Assembly: GCF_001042985.1 (NCBI RefSeq)
Contig: NZ_JYKY01000002.1
Location: forward strand, 124,001 to 188,000
Direction: 5' to 3'
Length of the DNA stretch: 64,000 nucleotides
Origin: Pseudomonas lundensis
Lineage (GTDB): Bacteria > Pseudomonadota > Gammaproteobacteria > Pseudomonadales > Pseudomonadaceae
A program made the position numbers and the translations under genes. Numbering within the stretch: the first letter of the stretch is position 1; each line of letters starts with the position of its first letter. The notes beneath the pieces were generated by a model that ran no database searches, was not told the DNA's origin, and was given only the letters and a program-made list of their open reading frames with translations. Positions 7,401-16,497 of the stretch are shown here, in pieces.

Positions 7401-9327
7401 CGATGTGCACGAACGCATCTTGCAGGGTGTCGTTGAGTTGCTGGATGTCCAGGTTCAAGCCTTCGCCCGCGGTAAAGGCGAAATCATGGATCCAGAACTC
7501 ACGGCCATTGGCGTGGCGCAGGCGATACGGAAACTCGCCCAGCACCCGCAGACCGAGGTTTTCCAGAATCGGCAACACGTCTGACAGCGCCAGCGGTGTG
7601 TCGGCGTGGTACAGCTTGCAATGCAATTCCTGACCGGCGCTCTGCCCCAGCGGCTGGTAGAAGCTCATCACCAGCGGGTTTTGCTCGTTCAGGCTCATCA
7701 GGTGCTGCATGTCGACCACGGCCGAGTGCGCCGCGAATCGTTCGCGGTAGCCGGCCGGGAAGCCTTTCGGGAAGTCGCTCAGTACTTTGGTGCCATTGGC
7801 CTCGCCGAAGCTCTCGACCACCAGGCTGGCGTAGTCGTCCTGCCAGCTGCGGCACGCCTGGATGACTTCTTTTTCCAGCAGCAGCGGGTCGATATCGATG
7901 CGGTTTTTCGGGTCTACCCGCAGAATCAGCTGCACGCGTGCCAGCACCGACTCAGAGAAGAACGTCCAGAACTCGCAGTCCGAGGCTTGCAGACGGTCCA
8001 TCAGCACTTGCTGGATTTTCTGCCGCACTTCGGTGGAGTACACGTCACGCGGCACATACGCCAGGCAATAGCAGAAACGCCCGTACGGGTCTTTGCGCAG
8101 GAAGACGCGAATCTTGTTGCGCTCCTGGATTTGCACAATCGACATCACCGTGCTGAACAGTTCGTCGACCGGCGTCTGGAACAGGTCGTCGCGAGGCAGC
8201 ACTTCGACCACCTGCGCCAGTTCCTTGCCAAGGTGCGCTTTGGGCTGGAAACCGGAGCGGCGTTCGATTTCAGCCACTTTGCGGCGGATATACGGGATTT
8301 CACGCACGCTCTCGCCATACACCGACGACGTGTATAGGCCCATGAAGCGGCATTCCTTCACCACCTTGCCGTCAGCATCGATCTGACGAATCGACACATA
8401 ATCGGGGTAAGCAGGACGATGTACACGGCTTGGGTGAGCCGCCTTGGCGAACGACAACAGGGTCGGTTCGCGCAGGTAGCTGACTGCGTAGTCTTCGATG
8501 CGCAGGTCTTCGGGGGTCAACCCGGCGCGCAGCAGCTTGGTCAGGCCGAGGAAGGAAGCCGGGTCATATTCAATATGGCCACCGTCCGCTTCATCGCGCA
8601 CCACGAACTCTTCGTAGCCCAGGAACGTGAAATGGTTGCCCACCAGCCATTCCAGAAAACTCTTGATCTCGGCTTTCTCATCAGCCGCCACGGCATACTG
8701 GCAACTGTCGATGCTCGCCAGCAATTCCTGAACCTTGGCCTTCATTGGCTCAAAGTCAGCCACAGCAATGCGCACTTCACCCAGAACCTGTTCCAGCTCT
8801 TTGCTCAGCACATTCAATTCAGCGGTATTGGAGCAGCGGTCGATCTCCAGATACATCAGCGACTCTTGGGAAACACCCTCGCCCTGCGTACCCTTCGCCA
8901 GGATTTCCAGCAACTCGCCCTTGCTGCCACGGCGTACGCTCAGAACCGTGGTTTGCAGCGTATGGATGCTGTAACCGCGACGGTTGAGTTCGGTACGTAC
9001 CGAATCCACCAAAAACGGCAAATCGTGGTGCAGCACTTCGACGGCGGTGTGCGTCGATTGCCAGCCGTGACGTTCGTAATCCGGGTTGTAGACCCGCACT
9101 TGAGGCTGGGCCGGGTCAAAACGTTCAAGCAGGCGCCAGGCCGACAGCGTGCAGCCGGCAAGGTCGGACATGCGACGTTGAGTGAGTTCATCCAGAGAAA
9201 TGATGCCGAAGAATTGCTCGGCGAACAGCGCCACTTGTGGCAGTGCCTGTTCACTGATGTGCTGCGCCAGTGCCGCTTGCAGTTGATGCTGGAAGTCGGC
9301 CTTGCTGGCTGCGGTGAAGAACGCCAT
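4471..9327 (-). CDS. gdhB: NAD-specific glutamate dehydrogenase, large (GDH-180 type)
   Basis: The protein of 1618 residues has the size of the bacterial large NAD-dependent glutamate dehydrogenases, which deaminate glutamate to 2-oxoglutarate and ammonia in catabolism. The long N-terminal regulatory half (start MAFFTAASKADFQ) is followed by the catalytic block with VHLRFGNVARGGLRWSDR, VKNSVIVPVGAKGGF, the GMAGDVFGNG-like stretch (GDMAGDVFGNGLLMS) and NAGGVDCSDHEVNIK. The ATG at 9327 has GGAG about 9 bases before it. The gene stands alone and convergent to the DUF4404 gene; the shared terminator is now broken by the IS 30 bases past its stop, though the IS end supplies a replacement hairpin. 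In P. aeruginosa the orthologue responds to arginine and glutamate; no operator was identified here. Confidence 0.95.
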   Translation of the reverse strand: MAFFTAASKADFQHQLQAALAQHISEQALPQVALFAEQFFGIISLDELTQRRMSDLAGCTLSAWRLLERFDPAQPQVRVYNPDYERHGWQSTHTAVEVLHHDLPFLVDSVRTELNRRGYSIHTLQTTVLSVRRGSKGELLEILAKGTQGEGVSQESLMYLEIDRCSNTAELNVLSKELEQVLGEVRIAVADFEPMKAKVQELLASIDSCQYAVAADEKAEIKSFLEWLVGNHFTFLGYEEFVVRDEADGGHIEYDPASFLGLTKLLRAGLTPEDLRIEDYAVSYLREPTLLSFAKAAHPSRVHRPAYPDYVSIRQIDADGKVVKECRFMGLYTSSVYGESVREIPYIRRKVAEIERRSGFQPKAHLGKELAQVVEVLPRDDLFQTPVDELFSTVMSIVQIQERNKIRVFLRKDPYGRFCYCLAYVPRDVYSTEVRQKIQQVLMDRLQASDCEFWTFFSESVLARVQLILRVDPKNRIDIDPLLLEKEVIQACRSWQDDYASLVVESFGEANGTKVLSDFPKGFPAGYRERFAAHSAVVDMQHLMSLNEQNPLVMSFYQPLGQSAGQELHCKLYHADTPLALSDVLPILENLGLRVLGEFPYRLRHANGREFWIHDFAFTAGEGLNLDIQQLNDTLQDAFVHIVSGDAENDAFNRLVLTAGLPWRDVALLRAYARYLKQIRLGFDLGYIASTLNNHTDIARELTRLFKTRFYLARKLTAEDLEDKQQRLEQAILSALDDVQVLNEDRILRRYLDLIKATLRTNFYQPDANGQNRSYFSFKFNPHLIPELPKPVPKFEIFVYSPRVEGVHLRFGNVARGGLRWSDREEDFRTEVLGLVKAQQVKNSVIVPVGAKGGFVPRRLPLGGGRDEIQAEAIACYRIFISGLLDITDNLKDGALVPPLNVVRHDEDDPYLVVAADKGTATFSDIANGIAIDYGFWLGDAFASGGSAGYDHKKMGITAKGAWVGVQRHFKERGINVQEDSISVVGIGDMAGDVFGNGLLMSDTLQLVAAFNHLHIFIDPNPEPANSFAERKRLFDLPRSAWSDYDTSIMSAGGGIFSRSAKSIAISPEMKARFAITADKLTPTELLNALLKAPVDLLWNGGIGTYVKASSESHADVGDKANDALRVNGNELRCKVVGEGGNLGMTQLGRVEFGLNGGATNTDFIDNAGGVDCSDHEVNIKILLNEVVQAGDMTEKQRNQLLGSMTDEVGALVLGNNYKQTQAISLAARRAYERIAEYKRLMNDLEARGKLDRAIEFLPSEEQLNERVAAGHGLTRAELSVLISYSKIDLKEALLNSQVPDDAYLTRDMETAFPPMLVSKFAEAMRRHRLKREIVSTQIANDLVNHMGITFVERLKESTGMSAANVAGAYVIVRDIFHLPHWFRQIEALDYQVPAEIQLALMDELMRLGRRATRWFLRSRRNELDAARDVAHFGPHLAALGLKLDELLEGPTREGWQTRYQAYVEAGVPELLARMVAGTTHLYTLLPIIEASDVTGQNAVDVAKAYFAVGSALDLTWYLQQISNLPVENNWQALAREAFRDDIDWQQRAITVSVLQMTDAGESIEARLALWLEQNQTMVERWRAMLVDLRAATGNDYAMYAVANRELLDLAMSGQTAI

Positions 9328-9712
9328 CTGTGGTACTCCGCTTGGGCTTGTTATTGAGAGAAGCGTCGCGTGCTATTCCCGCATGGGGAGCTGCCCATGC
9401 TGCGTGAGGCTGGATGTGGCAACCACCCTCAATGCACAGCATGACAGGGAGGTGAAGCTGGCCGCGACCCAGGGGTCACATTCACGTTCCAGGAGGGGTA
9501 TCTACAAAAACGACTGACCGCTCAGCGGGCTGTGTCTTTAGAGATAACTATCCCGGATGCAGCTTAACGAGAGAGATGCCCGCGATACTTGCGATGCGGC
9601 GACATATTCAGTCATCGGGACGTAACCGCGGGCGCTGCTCATGTTCAACCCTAGCACTCGATAACGAAAAAACTTCACGGAAAATACCGTTTTACTGACG
9701 TAGGAATCTGAA
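9328..9712. other. gdhB upstream region, no gene seen
   Basis: About 385 bases lie between the gdhB start and a possible tiny frame at 9713. It should hold the gdhB promoter (leftward) and the promoter for the gene at 9839 (rightward). The only local structure I noticed is a short dyad ACGG-AAAATA-CCGT near 9677-9690. No convincing promoter boxes or RNA gene could be named. Confidence 0.4.
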
Positions 9713-9802
9713 ATGACTGACAGTCGAAAACACTTCAGTTGCGCCGTTTCAGCATTCAGACCTGCACAAACGCGCGCAGGCTGGCAAACTTGCCGCTTTT
9801 GA
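9713..9802 (+). CDS. Possible 29-residue micro-ORF or leader
   Basis: ATG at 9713 is preceded at 6 bases by AGGAA (9702-9706) and opens a 29-codon frame starting MTDSRKHFSC and ending TGA at 9802, 36 bases before the next gene. The peptide has Cys at 10 and 27 and is basic. It could be a leader for the gene at 9839 or chance. Its existence rests on the ribosome binding site alone. Confidence 0.25.
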   Translation: MTDSRKHFSCAVSAFRPAQTRAGWQTCRF

Positions 9803-9838
9803 TCGCTCTGCAGGCGCCCAAGCGCCAGGAATTAGCCC

Positions 9839-10198
9839 ATGAAAATCACAGCCCCTCTACTGCTCGCCAACCCGTGCGACGAGGAAGAAGAGAACCTCGC
9901 CACGGTCTGCTGCTTCAGCGCGCAGGGCGACATGTTTCTGATGAGCCGCTATCCGGACGAAGATGAGCTGGAGATTTCCCTGGGGGACAACGATCCCTCG
10001 TCACTGGCAGGGGTCAAAGTCACCCTGAGCCAGACCCGCCTGTTGCTTGAAGTGGCCGCCAGTGACGTTGACGTACTCAATGGCAATGATCACCTTGAAG
10101 TCCAGTTCGACGCCGAGGCCACGGACATGCAAGAGCTTGAGCAGACCCTGACCCTCATTCTGGACGGCGTCGGCACCTATGCCAGCGAGCTGAGCTGA
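9839..10198 (+). CDS. Small acidic conserved hypothetical protein
   Basis: A 119-residue acidic protein (start MKITAPLLLANPCDEEEEN). It has a Cys pair (VCCFS, about residues 28-32), no signal peptide or membrane segment, and a sequence like a small beta-rich fold (GDMFLMSRYPDEDELEISLGD). I do not recognise a named family beyond similarity in style to Pseudomonas hypotheticals near gdhB. AGGAA at 9827-9831 gives a good ribosome binding site for the ATG at 9839. It converges with the EamA transporter gene 18 bases downstream. Its function is unknown. Confidence 0.7.
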   Translation: MKITAPLLLANPCDEEEENLATVCCFSAQGDMFLMSRYPDEDELEISLGDNDPSSLAGVKVTLSQTRLLLEVAASDVDVLNGNDHLEVQFDAEATDMQELEQTLTLILDGVGTYASELS

Positions 10199-10216
10199 CA
10201 CAGACCTCACCTGTCT

Positions 10217-11083
10217 TCAAGCCGCCCGCCGCATCGCAAACACGCTGCCCAACACAATCGCCATCCCGAACAGCACCCCGCCTGATACCTGGCTGCCCAG
10301 CAACACAGCGGCCATCAACATGGCGACGGGAGGCACCAGATACATCACGCACACCGAACGGCTCACTTCGGTGTGCGCCAACACATAGGCCCACAACAAG
10401 TAGGCCAATGCACTGGGAAACACCCCCAGCACCAGCACGGCGAGGTTGACCCTGACCGGCGCAGCGCTCACCTGCGCCGCCAGGCCCGGTGCATAGACAC
10501 CTAACAACAGGGTTCCGGCCCAAATGGTGTAACAGACGATGGTCAAGGGGCTGTAGCGGCTGGAATAGTGCTTTTGCAGCGCGAAATAGACACTCCAGGA
10601 CAACGCCGCCAGCAGTATCAACAACCCCTGGGGGCGAAAGGTGCCCAAGCCCTTGTCCCCCCAAATGACCACCAGCGCCCCCACCAGCCCCGTGCCCACC
10701 CAACACCAACGCCAGGCGCTGACGGACTCTTTAAGCCAGATTGCCGCAATAAACGTGCTAAATATCGGCGTTGACTGCGCCAGCACACTGGACGCGCCGG
10801 GGCTGACCCAGCGCTGGCCGGTGTTCAACGCCACATGGTGAATCACAATGGCGAATAGCCCCAACACCATCAACCACGGCGCGTCACGCAGGCGAGGCAA
10901 GCCAATGCCGCGCACCAGCGCCACTACGCCCATGAACAGCGACGCCACCAAAAAACGCAGCAAGGCCAAGTGGCCGGGGGTGTAGCTTTGCAAGCCGATA
11001 TGAATCCCGATCGGCGAATACGCCCAGCACAGCACCACTGCCAGCATTGCCCCGAACAACGCCGGGGCCGTTGCACGCCTCAA
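10217..11083 (-). CDS. EamA/DMT-family permease (probable metabolite exporter)
   Basis: About 288 residues with ten hydrophobic segments in two EamA repeats (for example MLAVVLCWAYSPIGIHI at the start of the first, LLILLAALSWSVYFALQ at the start of the second). The family mostly exports amino acids and small metabolites from the inner membrane. I chose a TTG at 11083 as start: it overlaps the TGA of the preceding gene (TTGA) and gives a basic N-terminus (RRATAPALFGA) before the first membrane helix. An ATG at 11047 or the longer frame to 11137 are alternatives, and no site has a strong Shine-Dalgarno. Coupling to the di-iron enzyme gene suggests it exports, or imports the precursor of, that enzyme's product. 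Confidence 0.85.
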   Translation of the reverse strand: MRRATAPALFGAMLAVVLCWAYSPIGIHIGLQSYTPGHLALLRFLVASLFMGVVALVRGIGLPRLRDAPWLMVLGLFAIVIHHVALNTGQRWVSPGASSVLAQSTPIFSTFIAAIWLKESVSAWRWCWVGTGLVGALVVIWGDKGLGTFRPQGLLILLAALSWSVYFALQKHYSSRYSPLTIVCYTIWAGTLLLGVYAPGLAAQVSAAPVRVNLAVLVLGVFPSALAYLLWAYVLAHTEVSRSVCVMYLVPPVAMLMAAVLLGSQVSGGVLFGMAIVLGSVFAMRRAA

Positions 11084-11841
11084 GCGCGCACCGCCATCGT
11101 CGGGGTTTGAGCCATGGCAACCGCGATGCCCTGCCAATAATGCTCAGTAATGGCCAGAAAACGATTGAACCCGACGCACAGTCCGGCGAAGTCTTCTTGC
11201 GTACAACATTCAACGGCCGCGGCTTCGACCGCCTGAACTTTGTGCTCTTTCTCCGCTTCACCGATATGAATATGAAAGTACTCACAGTGCTCATGAAACT
11301 CATCATTGTGTTTATACGCATACTGATAATTCCTCGCGCCTTCGTATAAACGCGTCAACATGGAATACGCCAACCACTCTTGCGCCAACAACGCCCCTAA
11401 TACATGACTTTCAGAGCGCCCCAATCCGTGCGGTGCATATAGCGCATCTTGTTCTTCAATAAATAATTGGGTGGACGCCAACAAGGGCCCGGCTTCCAGT
11501 TCTTGCAGCGAATAAGGGCGTTTGGCCAAACGGCTCAACAGGTCAAGCAAATAGCGTTGCAAGAGCGCGCTGTGCGCTTTATGCACATCCCCGCCACCCA
11601 ACTCCGAATACAGGTTCTTGACGATTTCCACCCGCGCCTGCAGGGTGTTGGCGCGCAGCAACGACAGCGCGACCATCGTCGCGGTGCGCCGGGTACGCGC
11701 CCAATAGTTACGGGCAAAAATTTCAACTTCAGCAAATGTCAGGGTTTCGTTGAGCCAGCGTTGATAAAACCCGTTATTGAGTGCGCCATGTGAAAACACA
11801 GTCTGCGCCAATGACTCAACTTTTGTTTTTGTAATGTTCAT
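11080..11841 (-). CDS. Haem-oxygenase-like di-iron oxidase (iron-containing redox enzyme family)
   Basis: A 253-residue helical protein of the TenA/PqqC/CADD-like superfamily. Candidate metal ligands follow the family order: E80-x6-H87 in YSELGGGDVHKAH, E155 in LAQEWLAYS, and a C-terminal His/Glu cluster in YFHIHIGEAEKEH (H190, H192, E195, E197, H200). In known relatives such ligands bind two irons that activate oxygen for C-C cleavage, desaturation or N-oxygenation. Here the last motif fits H-x4-E-x2-H, not the usual H-x3-D/E-x2-H, so one ligand may be shifted. The sequence does not look like UndA. GAGG lies 6 bases before the ATG. It is co-transcribed with the EamA gene and divergent from a LysR regulator. 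Substrate is unknown. Confidence 0.72.
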   Translation of the reverse strand: MNITKTKVESLAQTVFSHGALNNGFYQRWLNETLTFAEVEIFARNYWARTRRTATMVALSLLRANTLQARVEIVKNLYSELGGGDVHKAHSALLQRYLLDLLSRLAKRPYSLQELEAGPLLASTQLFIEEQDALYAPHGLGRSESHVLGALLAQEWLAYSMLTRLYEGARNYQYAYKHNDEFHEHCEYFHIHIGEAEKEHKVQAVEAAAVECCTQEDFAGLCVGFNRFLAITEHYWQGIAVAMAQTPTMAVRA

Positions 11842-11886
11842 ATTGACCTCGCTAACAGAGGGGTTACCCTTCGTTTCATCCAGCGC

Positions 11887-11908
11887 ACACTGACGTCAGC
11901 CGCAGTGT
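11887..11908. promoter_or_regulatory. Candidate LysR operator dyad
   Basis: ACACTG-N10-CAGTGT lies between the divergent LysR and di-iron oxidase genes and encloses a perfect CTGACGTCAG palindrome (11890-11899). It has the spacing of a LysR-type recognition site. The call is by pattern and position only. Confidence 0.35.
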
Positions 11909-11988
11909 TTGCAGAAGTCAATGTCAGTCAGCCCTGGCGCAGCGAACAAGTGATTAATTAAGAGTTCTGAACTCAGGGGGAGTGAACC

Positions 11989-12879
11989 GTGGAATTGAGC
12001 CAACTCAGGATGATCAAGTCGGTGGCCGAGTGCGGCAGTATTGCGCTGGCGGCTCAACACCTGCACTGCGTGCCGTCCAATATCACCACGCGCATCAAAC
12101 AACTGGAAAACGAACTGGGCACCGTGCTGTTCACCCGTGCGGGCCGAGGGCTGCAAATCAGTGCCGCCGGTCAATTGTTTCTGGGGTATTGCGAACGCAT
12201 CCTTGCACTGGTCGATGAAGCCCGCCGCGCCGTCACGCCCCACGCCAAGCCCCACGGCACACTGCGCATCGGCGCCATCGACTCGTGCGCCACCGGGCGC
12301 CTGCCGCCGCTGCTGGCCGAATACCACCAGCGCTACCCGGAGGTCACGCTGGAGCTGGTGACCGGCCAATGGCCGCAACTGCTTGATGACGTCCAGCACC
12401 ATCGGCTGGATGCCGCGATTGTCGCCATCGATGTTCAGCACCCCAAATTGCTCAGCACCGCGCTCTATCACGAGCCGTTGATTTTGATTGCCGGGGCTGC
12501 CCATCCGCCGCTCACGGACTTGAGCGCCATCTCCCGGCAAACCGTATTCATGTGGCCAGCGGGCTGTCCGTACCGCGACACACTGGAACAGTGGCTTGCC
12601 GTACACAACGTGCCCATCAACAGCGTGGCCTACGCCAACTGGGGCAGCATCATCGGCTGCGTCGGCGCCGGGCTGGCCATCGTCCCCGAGGGCATGCTGG
12701 AGCGTTTTGGCACCGACGCCACCTTGACGCGCTATCGTTTCAACGACCTGCCAGCGGTGCAAAACCGGCTGGTGTGGCACCGTGAAACGGGATGCCACAC
12801 GGCGCGCGATGCCTTCGCCAACTTGCTGGCAGAGCACTTTTCACCGAAGAATCCGGGGCCGGCCACGGCGTGCAAATAA
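11989..12879 (+). CDS. LysR-family transcriptional regulator
   Basis: A 296-residue LysR protein. The N-terminal winged helix-turn-helix covers about residues 1-60 (IALAAQHLHCVPSNITTRIK, then LGTVLFTRAGRG) and the substrate-binding domain about 90-290 (TLRIGAIDSCATGRLPPLL starts it; GCVGAGLAIVPEGM is the typical hinge-side motif). The GTG start at 11989 has GGGGGAG 6-7 bases upstream. It is divergent from the di-iron oxidase/EamA pair by 147 bases, the usual arrangement for a LysR that controls its neighbour in response to a small metabolite. The substrate-binding domain has some resemblance to regulators of amino-acid metabolism or export, but the inducer cannot be read off. Confidence 0.9.
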   Translation: MELSQLRMIKSVAECGSIALAAQHLHCVPSNITTRIKQLENELGTVLFTRAGRGLQISAAGQLFLGYCERILALVDEARRAVTPHAKPHGTLRIGAIDSCATGRLPPLLAEYHQRYPEVTLELVTGQWPQLLDDVQHHRLDAAIVAIDVQHPKLLSTALYHEPLILIAGAAHPPLTDLSAISRQTVFMWPAGCPYRDTLEQWLAVHNVPINSVAYANWGSIIGCVGAGLAIVPEGMLERFGTDATLTRYRFNDLPAVQNRLVWHRETGCHTARDAFANLLAEHFSPKNPGPATACK

Positions 12880-12890
12880 GCAACATTCTC

Positions 12891-12907
12891 AACAACCGGG
12901 TTGTTTT
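12891..12907 (+). terminator. Weak terminator-like hairpin after lysR
   Basis: AACAACC is followed almost at once by GGTTGTT and then TTTG, 11 bases after the lysR stop. The loop is too tight for all seven pairs, leaving about five. It may end lysR transcription before the MoxR operon. Confidence 0.35.
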
Positions 12908-13029
12908 GTGCTTTTTCCACAAAAACCCCGACTGGCATTAGTCCCAACCCCCTGCAATGGATTAAAGTAACGCCCCCAGCCCCGGCGCAATTCATGCGCC
13001 GCCGGTGTCCTTTTCAGGAACAGTCATCG

Positions 13030-13989
<960 letters not shown>

Positions 13990-13992
13990 CCG

Positions 13993-14937
13993 ATGAACAA
14001 CCCCCTGCCCGCCGAACCCGGCATTCGCGTGACCCTGGCCGAGCTGATCGAAATGCGCCATCGGGTGCGCGAAGTGCAACTGTTTTCCTCGCCCAGCCAG
14101 CGCAGCCCGCTGGTGGGCCTGCACCACTCAAAACTGCGCGGGCGCGGGGTCGATTTCGATCAGGTGCGGGTGTATCAGGCCGGAGACGATGTGCGCACCA
14201 TTGACTGGCGCGTCACAGCCCGCACCCTTGAGCCCCACACCAAGATGTTCCATGAGGAACGCGAACGGCCGATTTTCATCCTCGCCGAACAAAGCCGCCG
14301 ACTGTTTTTCGGCTCGGGGCTGATGTTCAAGTCCGTACTGGCCGCGCAAGCCGCCAGCCTGATCGGTTGGGCAGCGCTGGGCCACAATGACCGCGTGGGC
14401 GGACTGGTATTCGGCGACCACGAACATTACGAAATCAAGCCGCGACGCAATAAACAGAGCCTGCTGCAACTGCTCAACCGCCTGGTACGGGTCAATCAGT
14501 CCTTGCACACCGAGGTGCAATCGGACCGCGATGCCTTGGGCATGGCACTGATTCGTGCCCGAGAAGTGCTGCGGCCCGGCAGCCTGGTGATCGTGATTTG
14601 CGACGAGCGCGCCCTCACCGACGCAGCCGAACAACAATTGAGCCTGCTGGCCCGCCATTGCGACCTGATGCTGTTACCGCTCTCGGACCCGCTGGACCAT
14701 GCGCTGCCTGCAGCGGGCTTGCTGCGCTTTGCCGAACGTGGGGCCCAGCTCGAACTCGACACCCTCAACTATGATTTGCGTCAGGCTTACCGCGCGCAAG
14801 CCGAAGCTCGCATCGCGCGCTGGGCCTTGCTCGCGCAAAAACTGCGGGTGCTGCTGATGCCCTTGAGCACCCAGAGCGAAATGATCGAACAATTGCGCGA
14901 CTACCTGAATGCCAAGCGCCCCGGCAAAACCCTATGA
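13993..14937 (+). CDS. DUF58 domain protein of the MoxR/Bat operon
   Basis: This 314-residue protein has the DUF58 signature LRGRGVDFDQVRVYQAGDD and TIDWRVTARTLEPHTK (about residues 45-85), followed by a VWA-like fold (GDHEHYEIKPRRNKQSLLQL; LVIVICDERALTD). No membrane segment is evident. DUF58 proteins regularly sit between MoxR and the VWA membrane proteins and are thought to be adaptors. The start lies 3 bases after the moxR stop and the end overlaps the next gene by ATGA. Confidence 0.9.
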   Translation: MNNPLPAEPGIRVTLAELIEMRHRVREVQLFSSPSQRSPLVGLHHSKLRGRGVDFDQVRVYQAGDDVRTIDWRVTARTLEPHTKMFHEERERPIFILAEQSRRLFFGSGLMFKSVLAAQAASLIGWAALGHNDRVGGLVFGDHEHYEIKPRRNKQSLLQLLNRLVRVNQSLHTEVQSDRDALGMALIRAREVLRPGSLVIVICDERALTDAAEQQLSLLARHCDLMLLPLSDPLDHALPAAGLLRFAERGAQLELDTLNYDLRQAYRAQAEARIARWALLAQKLRVLLMPLSTQSEMIEQLRDYLNAKRPGKTL

Positions 14938-15428
14938 CTACCCTTGAGCAACTGCAACCGTTGATTGCGCCTCAGGCCATTGGCCTGTGGCCGCCTGCGC
15001 CGGGTTGGTGGCTGCTGCTGGTAATCCTTCCTGCGCTGGGCTGGGGCCTGTGGTGGTTACGCCGCTATTTGCCGGCCAAACGCCTGCCAAAGCGCACCGA
15101 GCAACCGCTGGACCCGGTACGTCTGGCGGCGCTTGAAGAACTTGCGCGCTTTCCAAAACCTTACGACGGCGCACCCGCCGGTGCCTGGCTGCAACAGCTC
15201 AATGGCCTGCTCAAACGTCTGTGCCGCAACCATTACCCCTACAGCCAGAGCCACACCCTTAATGGCCGCAAATGGCTGGCGTTCCTAGACAACCGTTGCC
15301 CCGCCGCCGGGCTGACACGCTGGATGGTGCTGGTAGAAGGCGCCTACAAACCCGAATGCAAGCTTGATGACAAAGCCATTGCCGGGCTCAATCAAGCCGT
15401 AGAAACCTGGATCCGCAAACATGTTTGA
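14934..15428 (+). CDS. DUF4381 membrane protein of the MoxR/Bat operon
   Basis: A protein of 164 residues with one strong membrane helix near the N-terminus (WWLLLVILPALGWGLWWL, about residues 25-42) after a short Pro/Trp-rich periplasmic segment (IGLWPPAPGWW), then a soluble helical part (LEELARFPKPYDGAPAGAWL, LNGLLKRLCRNHY). This is the DUF4381 layout. It overlaps the DUF58 gene (ATGA) and the next VWA gene by 8 bases. It probably helps anchor the complex. Confidence 0.87.
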   Translation: MTTLEQLQPLIAPQAIGLWPPAPGWWLLLVILPALGWGLWWLRRYLPAKRLPKRTEQPLDPVRLAALEELARFPKPYDGAPAGAWLQQLNGLLKRLCRNHYPYSQSHTLNGRKWLAFLDNRCPAAGLTRWMVLVEGAYKPECKLDDKAIAGLNQAVETWIRKHV

Positions 15429-16497
15429 GTTCGCCTGGCCCTGGCTGTTCGCCCTGTTGCCGCTGCCGTGGCTGATGCGTGCTGTGTTGCCGGTGGCGGA
15501 CAGTGGCGAAGCGGCGCTCAACATCAGCTTTCTGGGCGACCTCGAAGAACTGGCGCGACGCAAAGCCCGTTCGACCCTGCCTTCGTGGCGCCAACAGGCG
15601 CCCTACCTGCTGCTCTGGCTGTTGCTGCTGACGGCGGCTGCACGCCCGCAATGGGTCGGTGAGCCGCTGCCCATTGCCGCCAGTGGCCGCGATTTACTGG
15701 TGGCGGTTGACGTCTCGGGGTCGATGGATTTTCCGGACATGCAATGGCGTGACGAAGACGTCAGTCGCCTCGATCTGGTCAAAAGCCTGCTGGGCGACTT
15801 TCTGGAAAACCGCGAAGGCGACCGTGTCGGCCTGATTCTGTTCGGCAGTCAGGCGTACCTGCAAGCGCCGCTGACCTTTGATCGGCATACCGTGCGCACC
15901 TGGCTGGACGAGGCACGCATTGGCATTGCGGGCAAAAATACCGCCATTGGCGATGCCATTGGCCTGGCCCTCAAACGCCTGCGCCAACGTCCGGCCCAGA
16001 GCCGCGTACTGATCCTGGTCACCGATGGTGCCAACAACGGCGGGCAGATCGACCCGCTGACCGCCGCGCGCCTGGCCGCTGAAGAAGGCGTCAAAATCTA
16101 CCCGATCGGCATCGGAGCAGACCCGGAAGACAGCAGCACCAAGGGCCTGTTCGGGATCAACCCCGGGGTGGATCTGGACGAGCCCGCGCTTCAGGAAATC
16201 GCCCGGCTGACCGGCGGCCAGTATTTCCGCGCCCATGACGGCAAAGAGCTTGCCGCGATCAAGGACACCCTCGACCAACTCGAACCGGTGGCCCAGCAAC
16301 CCACTCAGGCGCGCCCGGCCAACGCGCTGTATAGCTGGCCACTGGCAGGCGCATTGCTGCTGAGTGTGCTGATGGTGATTCGCGAACTGTGGCCCAATGC
16401 GCTGCTGCACCGCTGGCTGACCGAGGAGCACCGCCTGCACCCTCTGCCTCAATGGCGCCAGCGCCTTAAGCGGCTGCGCCTGCGGAGACGCCGATGA
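15421..16497 (+). CDS. BatA-like VWA-domain membrane protein
   Basis: The 358-residue protein has two N-terminal membrane helices (FAWPWLFALLPLPWLMRAV; YLLLWLLLLTAAARP), a VWA domain with an intact MIDAS metal site (DVSGSMD at about residue 100, and the downstream Thr/Asp motifs ITDGANN-like VTDGANNGG) and a C-terminal membrane helix (PLAGALLLSVLMVI). The VWA domain faces the periplasm and is expected to bind a divalent metal and partner proteins. It is the BatA position of the operon, with an 8-base overlap upstream and ATGA overlap downstream. Confidence 0.9.
   Translation: MFEFAWPWLFALLPLPWLMRAVLPVADSGEAALNISFLGDLEELARRKARSTLPSWRQQAPYLLLWLLLLTAAARPQWVGEPLPIAASGRDLLVAVDVSGSMDFPDMQWRDEDVSRLDLVKSLLGDFLENREGDRVGLILFGSQAYLQAPLTFDRHTVRTWLDEARIGIAGKNTAIGDAIGLALKRLRQRPAQSRVLILVTDGANNGGQIDPLTAARLAAEEGVKIYPIGIGADPEDSSTKGLFGINPGVDLDEPALQEIARLTGGQYFRAHDGKELAAIKDTLDQLEPVAQQPTQARPANALYSWPLAGALLLSVLMVIRELWPNALLHRWLTEEHRLHPLPQWRQRLKRLRLRRRR

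Noticed and set aside
5134..7584. 816-codon plus-strand open frame
   Set aside because: It is antisense to gdhB with no start context or family motif; such frames arise from high GC at third positions.
11080..11841. UndA-type 1-undecene synthase
   Set aside because: The ligand motifs share the fold, but the sequence as I recall UndA is different around every motif; substrate left open.
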